Source: Prochlorococcus sp. AG-418-M08 (lineage in GTDB: Bacteria > Cyanobacteriota > Cyanobacteriia > PCC-6307 > Cyanobiaceae). From it: 64,000 bases of DNA. The translations under genes were made by a program, and so were the position numbers. The stretch spans positions 1-64,000 of the forward strand of contig QCMG01000004.1 of assembly GCA_003213955.1 (NCBI GenBank), in the 5' to 3' direction. Positions within the stretch are counted from its first letter, which is position 1, and every line of letters starts with the position of its first letter. The notes under the pieces are model-generated. The model searched no databases. It saw only the letters and a program-made list of their open reading frames with translations, and was not told where the DNA came from. Below are positions 1 to 8,498 of this stretch, one piece after another.

Positions 1-1
1 A

Positions 2-541
2 AAAAATAGTTTTGATAGAAATAATGTTGACAAACAAGTTGATAGACTTTTTGAAACTGGCAGACAATTCGTTGATGGAGTATCTGGAGCAAGACCAGGT
101 AAGAGAAGAAACTCAGATTTTCATGGAATAACAAGTAAGAGTGTTAAAAAAGTAGGAAGATGGGTATCTGAAAAAGTGGATTTATTTTTTGATGAAGAAA
201 ATGATGATTGGTATGATGATGATAATTTTGAAACTGATGAAAGCGAGATGAAGACATTCACAAGAGAAGCAAATACCCTTAAATCATCTAAAGCGTATTC
301 AAAAAGACCTTTAGAGGCAATATCTTTGAGACAACCAAAAACATTTCAAATAACTGATCAAAAAAAGTTACCTTATGGAAAAGAAGTTAATAACCAAGAT
401 TGGCCAGATGAAATTGATTTTAAAGTTGAAAGATGGCAAAGATCCTCAGAAAAAGAGATTGATACACTGAGAGATCAATCAACCCAACGGGGCGGATCAA
501 AATCAAGGAATTTACCTAAATCCAGAAGAAGAAGAGTATAG
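2..541 (+). CDS. Conserved unknown protein, C-terminal part (gene begins before the window)
   Basis: The reading frame is open from base 2 to the TAG at 539-541, so at least 179 residues are seen and the true start lies upstream. The visible part has a basic stretch (ARPGKRR), an amphipathic KSVKKVGRWVSEKVD segment, then a very acidic run (DEENDDWYDDDNFETDESE) and a polar C-terminal half ending in SRRRRV. I do not recognise a catalytic domain. No transmembrane segment is visible. Its last 30 bases overlap, on the opposite strand, the end of the chorismate lyase gene. The alternating acidic and arginine-rich segments would suit a nucleic-acid or ribosome-associated protein, but that is inference only. 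Confidence 0.75.
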   Translation, partial: KNSFDRNNVDKQVDRLFETGRQFVDGVSGARPGKRRNSDFHGITSKSVKKVGRWVSEKVDLFFDEENDDWYDDDNFETDESEMKTFTREANTLKSSKAYSKRPLEAISLRQPKTFQITDQKKLPYGKEVNNQDWPDEIDFKVERWQRSSEKEIDTLRDQSTQRGGSKSRNLPKSRRRRV

Positions 542-1063
542 ATTAGCAAATTCATTAATACCCGAAAAACCTAGCAAACTTTCTAAATAAGGATTAAATA
601 CTTCCCTTATAATAGTTAAAGGCTTTTTGTTTCGGAAGAATCTATAATTTCTTGACCAGAATGGACCTTTGTAACAAAATCGATCCTCTAACCATGTTGC
701 ATTTACAAGTGAAATTCTATCAACTTCCCTAAATAGTTCTGATCTATCTTGTGTTAAATTCTTCCAAATTGGTTCTTCTTTAGCCTTTAAATTTTCATTT
801 ACTTGCTCCGCATTCCACCAACTCTCTGCCCATGCTAGGTTTTTGTTATTGTTTTTAATCCAGACTTGTCTTCTGATTAAAGGGCCTTTTAATTGGTTTA
901 TTTCCTGAGGTCCCTCTTGATTAGATAAAGGATCTAATTGCATTGAAATTAATTTAATTTTTGTTTCTTGATTAGTCAAAAGCTGTAGATGTCTTGTGGG
1001 ACTTCCATCTCCAAGTAACATTAATTTCCAAGCCCCAGATAATTTTGGTAATGAATTTTTCAC
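512..1063 (-). CDS. Chorismate lyase (DUF98 / Ycf21 family)
   Basis: Family members remove pyruvate from chorismate to give 4-hydroxybenzoate, the ring precursor of plastoquinone in cyanobacteria. The family signature LGDGSPTRHLQLLT lies near the N-terminus, and LEDRFCYKGPFWSRNYRFFRN near the C-terminus also fits. The coordinates given start at a GTG (1061-1063). The same frame continues upstream through ILWEEQASTFLV, which looks like the usual family N-terminus, to a stop at 1139-1141. The real start may therefore be a rare codon such as the CTG at 1124-1126. It follows mnmG on the same strand with almost no gap and is probably co-transcribed with it. Its 3' end overlaps the unknown gene on the other strand by 30 bases. 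Confidence 0.85.
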   Translation of the reverse strand: MKNSLPKLSGAWKLMLLGDGSPTRHLQLLTNQETKIKLISMQLDPLSNQEGPQEINQLKGPLIRRQVWIKNNNKNLAWAESWWNAEQVNENLKAKEEPIWKNLTQDRSELFREVDRISLVNATWLEDRFCYKGPFWSRNYRFFRNKKPLTIIREVFNPYLESLLGFSGINEFANLYSSSSGFR

Positions 1064-1144
1064 TAAAAAGGTAGAAGCTTGCTCTTCCCATAATATTTTT
1101 GGCGAGTTAAAAAGTTTATTATCCAGTGCTCTGAGAGATTACTT

Positions 1145-3112
1145 TTAAGATGATAACTTTTTTTTAGCAAAAATATTTATCTTTTCTTTTTTTATTTCTT
1201 TAATTTTCAGCCAAACTAGCAACGCAGTTAAATCAGCTTTACTAACTCCAGGAATTTTTGAAGCGTCTCCAAAGTTTGTTGGTTTGATCTTATTCAAATT
1301 TTCCCTTGCTTCTAGCGATAAAGTCTCTATTTTTTCGTAATTTATTTCTTTGGGTAAAGATTTGAGACTTTGACGCTTAATCTGATCAATATTATTTTTT
1401 TGTCTTTTAAGATATCCTTCGTATTTAATATCTATTTCAACACCTTCGCGTATTGATGATGCTAGGTCTTTTTCGGTTAAATCATATTTAATTAGATCTG
1501 AATAATGAAAATTGGGTCTTTTTAAGAGATCTTTTAAAGTTGTTGAGCCTTTAATTTTTGATCCTGTGTTTAATTCTATTTTTTTGGCTATTGAATCGGT
1601 ATTTTTTAAACGGGTGCTTTCTAATCTTAATTTCTCTTCTTCAAGAAATTTCATTTTTTCTTGATAAGATGTCCATCTTTTCTCATCAATAAGCCCTATT
1701 TGATAACCTAACGGCGTTAATCTTCTGTCTGCATTATCTCCTCTTAAGGTTAACCTATATTCACTTCTGCTAGTAAGAACTCTGTATGGCTCTTTGAGAT
1801 CTTTGGTAATTAAATCATTAATCATTGTGCCTATATAGCTGCTTTCCCTAGTAAAGATTATGGGATCTTTTTTGTTTAGTTTTCTTGTCGCATTTATTCC
1901 TGCAACTAATCCTTGTGCAGCTGCTTCCTCATAACCAGTTGTTCCATTAATTTGCCCAGCACTAAATAAATATTCAATTTCTTTTGTTTCAAGTGATGTA
2001 TGGAGCTGTGTTGCAGGTATATATTCATATTCAACAGCATATGCTGGTCGCAACATTTTACATTTTCCTAATCCTGGTAATGTTCTTAAAAGTTCTAATT
2101 GAATATTTTCAGGTAAACCTGTAGAAAATCCTTGTACGTATATTTCAGGAGTATGAATTCCTTCTGGTTCTAAGAAAATTTGATGAGATTCTTTATCAGC
2201 AAATTTTACGATTTTATCTTCAATTGAAGGACAATATCTTGGTCCCTTACTATCTATAAAACCACCGTAAATTGGAGTTAAATGTAAATTTTCTCGAATT
2301 AGTTGATGTGTTTTAGGAGTTGTTCTTGTGATGTGACAACTAATTTGAGGCATATTGTTTTTGATATCTGGGTCAAACGAAAAATATTTATCAGATGCTG
2401 TACTTGGTTGAATATCTAATTCATCAAAAATGATACTTTTTTTATCAACTCTTGCTGGAGTACCTGTTTTTAAACGTTCTGTTTTTATTCCAATTTCGTG
2501 CAGGTTTTGGGTAAGACCTTGTGCTGCTTGTTCACCAGACCTACCTGCTGACATTGATTTATTTCCTATCCATATTCTGCCCTCTAAAAAAGTACCAGCC
2601 GTGATGATAACTGATTTCGCTGAATAATAACTACCAAAGAAAGTTTTAACACCCTTTATTCGTTTTTGGATAATTTTTTTTGAATTCAATCCAATTGCTT
2701 CAGTTTTATCAATATCAAGTTCAGTAATCATTGCTTCTTTCAAAGATAAATTATCTGTATTTTGTAGTATTTCGATCATTCTTTTTGAATATTCTCTTTT
2801 ATCTGTTTGAGCTCTTAATGCCCATACAGCTGGACCTCTACTTGCATTTAATATTCTTTTTTGTATTGCTGTCTCATCAGCTAATTTCCCGATAATTCCT
2901 CCTAATGCATCAACTTCGTGCACTAATTGGCTTTTTGCGGGTCCGCCAACTGCAGGATTACAAGGCTGCCAGGCAATCCTATCTAAATTTATCGTAAATA
3001 ATGCTGTTGAAAATCCTAGTTTTGCTGTTGTTACTGCTGCTTCACATCCTGCATGGCCGCCTCCAATAACGATAATGTCAAAAGATTCATTTGGGCATTG
3101 TGGATCTTTCAT
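1145..3112 (-). CDS. mnmG: tRNA uridine-5-carboxymethylaminomethyl modification enzyme MnmG (GidA)
   Basis: This FAD enzyme works with MnmE to put a carboxymethylaminomethyl group on wobble U34 of certain tRNAs. The N-terminus carries the Rossmann FAD motif [11 protein letters not shown] (residues 16-26). The family signatures [11 protein letters not shown] and [16 protein letters not shown] are also present, as is a C-terminal helical domain for MnmE and tRNA contact. At 655 residues it has full family length. It lies 11 bases after dnaB on the same strand, so a rplI-dnaB-mnmG transcript is likely. Confidence 0.97.
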   Translation of the reverse strand: MKDPQCPNESFDIIVIGGGHAGCEAAVTTAKLGFSTALFTINLDRIAWQPCNPAVGGPAKSQLVHEVDALGGIIGKLADETAIQKRILNASRGPAVWALRAQTDKREYSKRMIEILQNTDNLSLKEAMITELDIDKTEAIGLNSKKIIQKRIKGVKTFFGSYYSAKSVIITAGTFLEGRIWIGNKSMSAGRSGEQAAQGLTQNLHEIGIKTERLKTGTPARVDKKSIIFDELDIQPSTASDKYFSFDPDIKNNMPQISCHITRTTPKTHQLIRENLHLTPIYGGFIDSKGPRYCPSIEDKIVKFADKESHQIFLEPEGIHTPEIYVQGFSTGLPENIQLELLRTLPGLGKCKMLRPAYAVEYEYIPATQLHTSLETKEIEYLFSAGQINGTTGYEEAAAQGLVAGINATRKLNKKDPIIFTRESSYIGTMINDLITKDLKEPYRVLTSRSEYRLTLRGDNADRRLTPLGYQIGLIDEKRWTSYQEKMKFLEEEKLRLESTRLKNTDSIAKKIELNTGSKIKGSTTLKDLLKRPNFHYSDLIKYDLTEKDLASSIREGVEIDIKYEGYLKRQKNNIDQIKRQSLKSLPKEINYEKIETLSLEARENLNKIKPTNFGDASKIPGVSKADLTALLVWLKIKEIKKEKINIFAKKKLSS

Positions 3113-3123
3113 TATCGTTATAG

Positions 3124-4503
3124 TTAGTTAGCTAAATTCCTAAATCTTGTAAATTGAGGTTCAAATAATAATTTAACAGTTCCAACAGGACCATTTCTGT
3201 GTTTCGTGACAATAATTTCAGTTATTCCTCTATCTTCTGTTTCTGGATTGTAATACTCATCTCTATAAATCATTAATACTAAGTCAGCATCTTGTTCTAT
3301 AGATCCGGATTCTCTTAGGTCACTTAGCATAGGTCTTTTATTTGTTCTTGATTCAACTCCTCTACTTAATTGTGATAAAGCTACCACGGGTACTTTTAAC
3401 TCTCTTGCCATACTTTTAAGACCTCTTGTAATACGAGATAGCTCTTGAACTCTGTTATCAGGCGTTGTACCCTCCATGAGCTGCAAGTAATCAATCACTA
3501 TTAAACCAAGTTCTTTCTTCTGCTCAGCTATTAATCTTCTGCATAAGGACCTCATTTCTAAAACACTTAAATTAGGTTTGTCATCAATAAAAATTGGGAG
3601 TTGACCTAATGAGTTTATCCCTTCTCCAAGTAAAGGCCACTCATCTTGTTGTAGTCTTCCAGTTCTTAATCTTCCGCTTTCAATACCTACCTCCATAGAA
3701 AGTAATCTATAGGTAAGTTGTTCTTTGCTCATCTCGAGGCTAAATACACAGACAGGAAGATCCTGAGATTGCGCTACATTTTTTGCTAGGTTTAAAACCA
3801 TAGAAGTTTTCCCCATTGAGGGTCTTCCTGCCACAATAATTAAATCACTTCTTTGAAATCCTTGAGTCATTGCATCAAGGTCATAAAAATTTACTGGAAT
3901 ACCAGCTACAGATGTTCCTAATGACCTCGACTCTATTTCATTAAAAGTACTTGTAAGAATTTCTGCTGCTTGGGTAAGACCTTTGGTAGGTTTTTCTTGA
4001 CTAATTTCAAAGATTTTCTGTTCTGCCTTATCTAAAACTTCATTAGTTTCTTGTGTTTGATCAAATCCTAGTTGGACAACCTCATTCCCAGATCGGATTA
4101 GTTGTCTTCTAATAAATTTATCACTGATTAAGTTCGCAACTTGTTCTATCGAAGCTGTGGAAGAAACATTTTCTACTAATTCTACTAATTTAGAGTTTCC
4201 TCCAATTTGTTCTAGTGATCCATTATCAGCAAGCCAGGCGCTCATTGAAGTTAGATCTGTAGGTTTGCCTTGTGTATGTAACATTAAGGCTGTTTTATAA
4301 ATCTCTTGATGAGCATTAATATAAAATGCTTCTGGCTTAATTAAGTCAGCAATTCTTCCTATCGCATCAGGATCTAGTAGGATTCCTCCCAAAACAGCTT
4401 CCTCTGCTTGAATATTCTGAGGAGGTACTAAACCAGAATTTTCATTATTAAAATCTTTTTTAAAGTTTTTATTAGACCCATTTGGGAAAGGAACTGAAAC
4501 CAT
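3124..4503 (-). CDS. dnaB: Replicative DNA helicase DnaB
   Basis: This is the hexameric helicase that unwinds the replication fork. Residues 25-130 form the N-terminal DnaB domain ([19 protein letters not shown]), and the RecA-like domain follows with Walker A GRPSMGKT at 226-233, Walker [11 protein letters not shown], and the DnaB signature [20 protein letters not shown]. At 459 residues it is intact. Many cyanobacterial dnaB genes carry an intein at the ATPase motifs; here the motifs are uninterrupted. It sits between rplI (58 bases upstream) and mnmG (11 bases downstream). Confidence 0.98.
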   Translation of the reverse strand: MVSVPFPNGSNKNFKKDFNNENSGLVPPQNIQAEEAVLGGILLDPDAIGRIADLIKPEAFYINAHQEIYKTALMLHTQGKPTDLTSMSAWLADNGSLEQIGGNSKLVELVENVSSTASIEQVANLISDKFIRRQLIRSGNEVVQLGFDQTQETNEVLDKAEQKIFEISQEKPTKGLTQAAEILTSTFNEIESRSLGTSVAGIPVNFYDLDAMTQGFQRSDLIIVAGRPSMGKTSMVLNLAKNVAQSQDLPVCVFSLEMSKEQLTYRLLSMEVGIESGRLRTGRLQQDEWPLLGEGINSLGQLPIFIDDKPNLSVLEMRSLCRRLIAEQKKELGLIVIDYLQLMEGTTPDNRVQELSRITRGLKSMARELKVPVVALSQLSRGVESRTNKRPMLSDLRESGSIEQDADLVLMIYRDEYYNPETEDRGITEIIVTKHRNGPVGTVKLLFEPQFTRFRNLAN

Positions 4504-4561
4504 ATATTTGAAGACTTAGATATATACTCTGACTACTTTTGGAAATAATGCAACAAAGTTA

Positions 4562-5017
4562 TTAACTTGTTACTTCAATATTTACTTCCGCACTAACTTC
4601 TTGATGCAATTTTATCTTCGCAATGAAAGAACCTAAATTATGAATATCTGGGACAGTAATGTCTCTTCTGTCAATTTCTTTTTTAGTCGCAGCTTCTATA
4701 GCTTCAGCAACATCCCCATTAGTAACAGTTCCAAAGAGGACTCCATCCTCACCAACTTGTTTCTTGATTGTAAATCTACCAATCGTTGCTAATGCTGTCT
4801 TAAAGTCAATAGCGTCTTGTTTGACTTTTTCTGCTGCAATTTTTTCTTTCGCTCTTTTGCGCTCAATTTGTTTCAGAATTGAGGGTGTAACATTAGCTGC
4901 TTTTCCAAATGGTAATAAGAAATTCCTTGCATAACCAGGTGCTACTTCTACCACATCACCATCTCTACCAAGAGTGGTAATTGATTCTGTTAAAACTACT
5001 TTTACTCTTTTAGCCAT
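4562..5017 (-). CDS. rplI: 50S ribosomal protein L9
   Basis: L9 binds 23S rRNA at the base of the L1 stalk. The protein has the two-domain form: an N-terminal domain with the signature G(R)[22 protein letters not shown], a long charged helix ([21 protein letters not shown]), and a C-terminal domain containing [16 protein letters not shown]. At 151 residues it has normal length. It is the first gene of the apparent rplI-dnaB-mnmG set and lies 20 bases after the end of the desaturase gene. Confidence 0.97.
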   Translation of the reverse strand: MAKRVKVVLTESITTLGRDGDVVEVAPGYARNFLLPFGKAANVTPSILKQIERKRAKEKIAAEKVKQDAIDFKTALATIGRFTIKKQVGEDGVLFGTVTNGDVAEAIEAATKKEIDRRDITVPDIHNLGSFIAKIKLHQEVSAEVNIEVTS

Positions 5018-5037
5018 AAAAAAAATTATCTATGTAT

Positions 5038-5976
5038 TTAATAATAAGACCTAGAGGGTAATTTTACTTTTTTTGCAAATCCTAATTTGGCAAGAATCTT
5101 AATATGTTCCCAGGTTAAATCAATTTGACCCTTGAATAATCCTTGTCTGGCTGAATTAGGAAATGCATGATGATTGTTATGCCAACCTTCTCCAAAAGTT
5201 AAAGCTGCAACCCAAGCATTGTTTTTTGATGAGTCACCACTGTCAAAGGGAGCTTTGCCCCAACAATGTGTAGCCGAGTTGACCAACCAAGTTATGTGGT
5301 AAACGACTACTAGCCTTAAAGGTATTCCCCAAAGCACTAAAGCCCAACCTCCAACTCCTAATTTTTCACCTATTGCATATAGGCATAGACCAATTGGAAG
5401 TTGCAAAAAGAGGAAATATTTATTGAGGAATCTGTAATATGGGTCTTTAATTAAATCTGCACTTAACTTAGGTACTGCTTTTAACGCCTCAACATCTTTA
5501 AACATCCATCCCATATGACTCCACCAGAATCCTTTTTTACTATTATGATGGTCAACTTCTGTATCTGAAAAAGAGTGATGATGTCTATGCAACCCAACCC
5601 AATCTATCGGCCCATGTTGACAACTAATAGCTCCACAAGTAGCAAAAAATCTCTCTAGCCATCTTGGGACTAGAAATGATCTATGAGAGAGCAATCTGTG
5701 ATAACCAAGCGTAACCCCTAGACAAGCTGTCAACCAATAGAAAAATAATAATGATATAACTGCTGGGATACTCCAGAATTGTGGTTGTAGGGCAATAAGA
5801 GAAAGAAAATGAATAGCAATCATAAAAACAATGGTGCCCCATGTTTTATGTAATCTAGGAGGATATCTTTTAGAATGACTAGATGGTTCTAATAATTTAT
5901 CGGAAAGTTCTATAACTTTTTCGGAAGGTACAGGTTTTTTTAATTTGGCTGTTTCTTGGAAGATAACTGAATTCAT
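5038..5976 (-). CDS. desC: Acyl-lipid delta-9 fatty acid desaturase
   Basis: This is a membrane di-iron enzyme that introduces the first double bond into acyl chains of membrane lipids, using ferredoxin in cyanobacteria. The three histidine boxes are HRLLSH (93-98), HRHHH (130-134) and HNNHH (266-270). Hydrophobic segments lie at about 48-64, 70-90 and 188-230. The length (312) fits DesC-type desaturases; Prochlorococcus has more than one DesC-like paralogue, so the exact subtype is uncertain. It is transcribed away from the gene at 6052 across a 75-base spacer. Confidence 0.93.
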   Translation of the reverse strand: MNSVIFQETAKLKKPVPSEKVIELSDKLLEPSSHSKRYPPRLHKTWGTIVFMIAIHFLSLIALQPQFWSIPAVISLLFFYWLTACLGVTLGYHRLLSHRSFLVPRWLERFFATCGAISCQHGPIDWVGLHRHHHSFSDTEVDHHNSKKGFWWSHMGWMFKDVEALKAVPKLSADLIKDPYYRFLNKYFLFLQLPIGLCLYAIGEKLGVGGWALVLWGIPLRLVVVYHITWLVNSATHCWGKAPFDSGDSSKNNAWVAALTFGEGWHNNHHAFPNSARQGLFKGQIDLTWEHIKILAKLGFAKKVKLPSRSYY

Positions 5977-6025
5977 AATATCTGGATACTATTTTCAAAA
6001 GGACCGATATGTAATAATATCATAC

Positions 6026-6031
6026 TATACT
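6026..6031 (+). promoter_or_regulatory. Putative -10 element (TATACT) for the gene at 6052
   Basis: TATACT in the 75-base divergent spacer lies about 20 bases ahead of the GTG start, which would give a very short leader. No good -35 hexamer is visible at 17 bases, which is common in this AT-rich group. The assignment is by position and sequence only. Confidence 0.4.
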
Positions 6032-6051
6032 ATTGATCATTTTAATTATCC

Positions 6052-6750
6052 GTGAGCTCAGGATATCGCGATAAATTATTGAAAGGTAGAAGAGCCATGG
6101 CTCATTTGATTCACCTATGGCATGAAAGAAATGGTTGGTCTCACAGGGTTTTACCTTTACTTTCTGAAATCCTTGATTTAGGTAGAGTTCATAATTCTCA
6201 AATTTCAAATCTTAGGAATGGAAAGTTATCTTCCCCTGGTCCAGAGGTTTTTCTTGCATTAGCTCAGGTCAATACGATTCTTGATCAGGGAATAGAATCA
6301 ATAAGGGATCAATTAGAAAAAACCTACCCCGAATTATGGAGATCTCTTGAGGATTCTGCGTTACCATTAAAAAATGATTATGGTAAGCCATTGTCAGCAG
6401 GAGAATTGTTTGAAATTTTTGCTGGATTAAAGCCTCTACCATCCTCTTTTGATTGGTACATTGAAGACGAAGAGGCTTCTGCTTTAAGTGATGCTCTTTC
6501 AGTGCATTTTTGCCAGAATAAGGCCTGGAGATCATGTAAAATACATGTAATGGAAGCTTATACTGTCAATAAATCTACCCGTAGAGAACGTTTTGCTGAG
6601 GTAATAGCAGGAATTAGAGACTATACAGCAGAAGAATTAGATGGAGAACTACTTGATTTATATGAGGCTTCAAAAAAACTTTCTTATTTTCAGGGTAGAG
6701 GACCTAATGCTTTCCTCGCAGAATTAAGACATTTAGCTTCTGAAAAATAA
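6052..6750 (+). CDS. Conserved hypothetical protein with a possible helix-turn-helix segment
   Basis: This is a 232-residue soluble protein with a GTG start; an ATG at 6097 (residue 16) is an alternative. I do not recognise a named family. Residues 30-65 (VLPLLSEILDLGRVHNSQISNLRNGKLSSPGPEVFLALAQVN) look like a Cro/CI-type fold, with SQISNLRNGK as the candidate recognition helix. The rest is helical and acidic, with no catalytic motif or membrane segment. It is divergent from desC and 18 bases upstream of the PLP lyase gene, so it may be co-transcribed with that gene. A regulatory role is inference. Confidence 0.8.
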   Translation: MSSGYRDKLLKGRRAMAHLIHLWHERNGWSHRVLPLLSEILDLGRVHNSQISNLRNGKLSSPGPEVFLALAQVNTILDQGIESIRDQLEKTYPELWRSLEDSALPLKNDYGKPLSAGELFEIFAGLKPLPSSFDWYIEDEEASALSDALSVHFCQNKAWRSCKIHVMEAYTVNKSTRRERFAEVIAGIRDYTAEELDGELLDLYEASKKLSYFQGRGPNAFLAELRHLASEK

Positions 6751-6768
6751 TATGACTTTTTACAATTA

Positions 6769-8061
6769 ATGACACTAAGTAATAACTTAAAACTGGCTGA
6801 AAACGCTGTTCTTTCTGTAGAAGAGAGTTTAAGTAAAGTGTTTGAAGAAAGATCTAATCAGGTTTTCCAGAAATTAGAAAATATTTTGACAATTTTTAAG
6901 GAAGAAAAAGTTTCTAGTAGTCATTTCAATCAATCCTCTGGTAGTGGTCATGGTGATATATCTAGAGAAAAAATTGATGCGGTTTTTGCAAGATTGTTTC
7001 TTGCTGAAAAGGCAGCTGTGAGGATGCAATTTGTAAGTGGAACGCATGCAATAAGTTCCGTCTTATTTGGAATTCTTAGACCTGGAGATGTGATGTTATC
7101 TCTTACTGGACAACCATATGACACGTTAGAAGAAGTGATAGGAATAAGGGGAGGAGGTGAAGGCTCGCTTAAAGATTTTGAGATTAAATATAAGCAAATA
7201 AATATCTGCGAAAATTTTGATTCTTTTGAAGAAAAAATTGTTCATTCTTTCCAAGAAAATTCATGCAAATTAGTATTTATACAAAAAAGTTGTGGATATA
7301 GTTGGAGAAAATCTCTAACGAATAATGAGATAGAGAAAATATGTAGTCTGGTTCACTCTCTTGATCCGAACTGTATATGTTTTGTTGATAACTGTTATGG
7401 GGAGCTTGTAGAAGATAGTGAACCAATTACTAAAGGGGCAAATATAATTGCTGGATCATTGATTAAAAATTTGGGGGGGACAATCGTTCCTACTGGTGGG
7501 TATGTTGCAGGAGATGCAGAGTTGGTTGAGATGGCATGTTCTAGATTAACCTCACCAGGTATTGGTTCATCTGCAGGAATAAATTTTGGACTAGGAAGAT
7601 TAATTTTGCAGGGTTTGTTTTTAGCACCACAAATTGTTCACGAATCACTAAAAGGCGCTGATATGGTTGCAACAGTTTTTAAAAATTTGGGATTTAAGGT
7701 TTTGCCAGAGCCAGCAACTTATAGATCTGATCTTATTCAGTCAGTAAGATTGAATAATCCTGATTTGGTACAAAAAGTTTGTCAATCTTTTCAAAATTCT
7801 TCACCAGTAGATTCTTTTCTTAATGTTGTTCCATCATCAATGGATGGATATGATTCAAAATTATTAATGGCAGGAGGTACATTTATTGAAGGTAGTACAA
7901 GTGAATTTTCCGCTGATGCTCCTTTAAGAGATCCTTACAATATTTTTGTTCAAGGTGGTTCTCACATAGCTCACATCAAAATTGCACTAATTCAATTATT
8001 ATCTGAACTATTAGAGGAAAAATTTATTTCAAAGGATTCTCTACTTTCTTTATCAACGTAA
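6769..8061 (+). CDS. PLP-dependent Met-gamma-lyase-like protein (aluminium-resistance family)
   Basis: It belongs to the fold-type I PLP family often annotated as aluminium resistance protein or cystathionine lyase-like (Met_gamma_lyase). The FVSGTHAISSVLFGILRPGD motif forms the cofactor phosphate pocket, FVDNCYGELVE holds the PLP-ring aspartate, and GSLIKNLGGTIVPTGGYVAG contains the Schiff-base lysine (K233). The 430-residue length is normal. The substrate in cyanobacteria is unknown to me; a C-S lyase activity is inferred from the family. The gene is followed after 2 bases by gcvH, suggesting co-transcription with the glycine cleavage genes. Confidence 0.9.
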   Translation: MTLSNNLKLAENAVLSVEESLSKVFEERSNQVFQKLENILTIFKEEKVSSSHFNQSSGSGHGDISREKIDAVFARLFLAEKAAVRMQFVSGTHAISSVLFGILRPGDVMLSLTGQPYDTLEEVIGIRGGGEGSLKDFEIKYKQINICENFDSFEEKIVHSFQENSCKLVFIQKSCGYSWRKSLTNNEIEKICSLVHSLDPNCICFVDNCYGELVEDSEPITKGANIIAGSLIKNLGGTIVPTGGYVAGDAELVEMACSRLTSPGIGSSAGINFGLGRLILQGLFLAPQIVHESLKGADMVATVFKNLGFKVLPEPATYRSDLIQSVRLNNPDLVQKVCQSFQNSSPVDSFLNVVPSSMDGYDSKLLMAGGTFIEGSTSEFSADAPLRDPYNIFVQGGSHIAHIKIALIQLLSELLEEKFISKDSLLSLST

Positions 8062-8063
8062 TC

Positions 8064-8453
8064 ATGTCTTACCAGTTTCCAGACAACCTTAACTATGCTG
8101 ATACCCATGAGTATGTATTGGAGGAAAATGGATTATTAAAAATTGGAGTTAGTGAATTTGCTATAGATCAATTAGGAGATATTGTTTTTGTTGAGTTAGC
8201 TGATCAAGGGAAGACTTTAGAGAAAGGTGAGACTTTTGGAACAATAGAATCTGTTAAGGCCGTTGAGGAAGTATACCTGCCTTTTTCAGGGAAAATAGTA
8301 TCTGTAAATGAAAGTGTTATTGATAACCCTGAGCTTTTACAGAATGATCCGATTGGAGAAGGTTGGTTAGTCATTTTGAAACCAGAATCAGAAGTATCAA
8401 TTGCTGATTTGATGACTTCTGAGGAATATAAATCAAAGGTTGTACCAAAATAA
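8064..8453 (+). CDS. gcvH: Glycine cleavage system H protein
   Basis: GcvH carries the aminomethyl group on a lipoyl arm between the P, T and L proteins during glycine breakdown, an important photorespiratory step. The lipoylation site lies in GTIESVKAVEEVYLPFSG, with K65 as the modified lysine, and the 129-residue length is typical. It starts 2 bases after the preceding lyase gene and 45 bases before gcvP, so the three are probably one operon. No glycine-riboswitch-like leader fits in these gaps. Confidence 0.97.
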   Translation: MSYQFPDNLNYADTHEYVLEENGLLKIGVSEFAIDQLGDIVFVELADQGKTLEKGETFGTIESVKAVEEVYLPFSGKIVSVNESVIDNPELLQNDPIGEGWLVILKPESEVSIADLMTSEEYKSKVVPK

Positions 8454-8498
8454 GGCAAACTTTTTAAAAAGAGCTATTTTAAAGAAAAATATTTTAAT

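Noticed and set aside
3124-4503. Intein in dnaB (also considered in dnaX and clpX)
   Set aside because: All ATPase motifs are continuous and protein lengths are normal.
8454-8498. Glycine riboswitch near gcvH/gcvP
   Set aside because: The gaps of 2 and 45 bases cannot hold a glycine aptamer.
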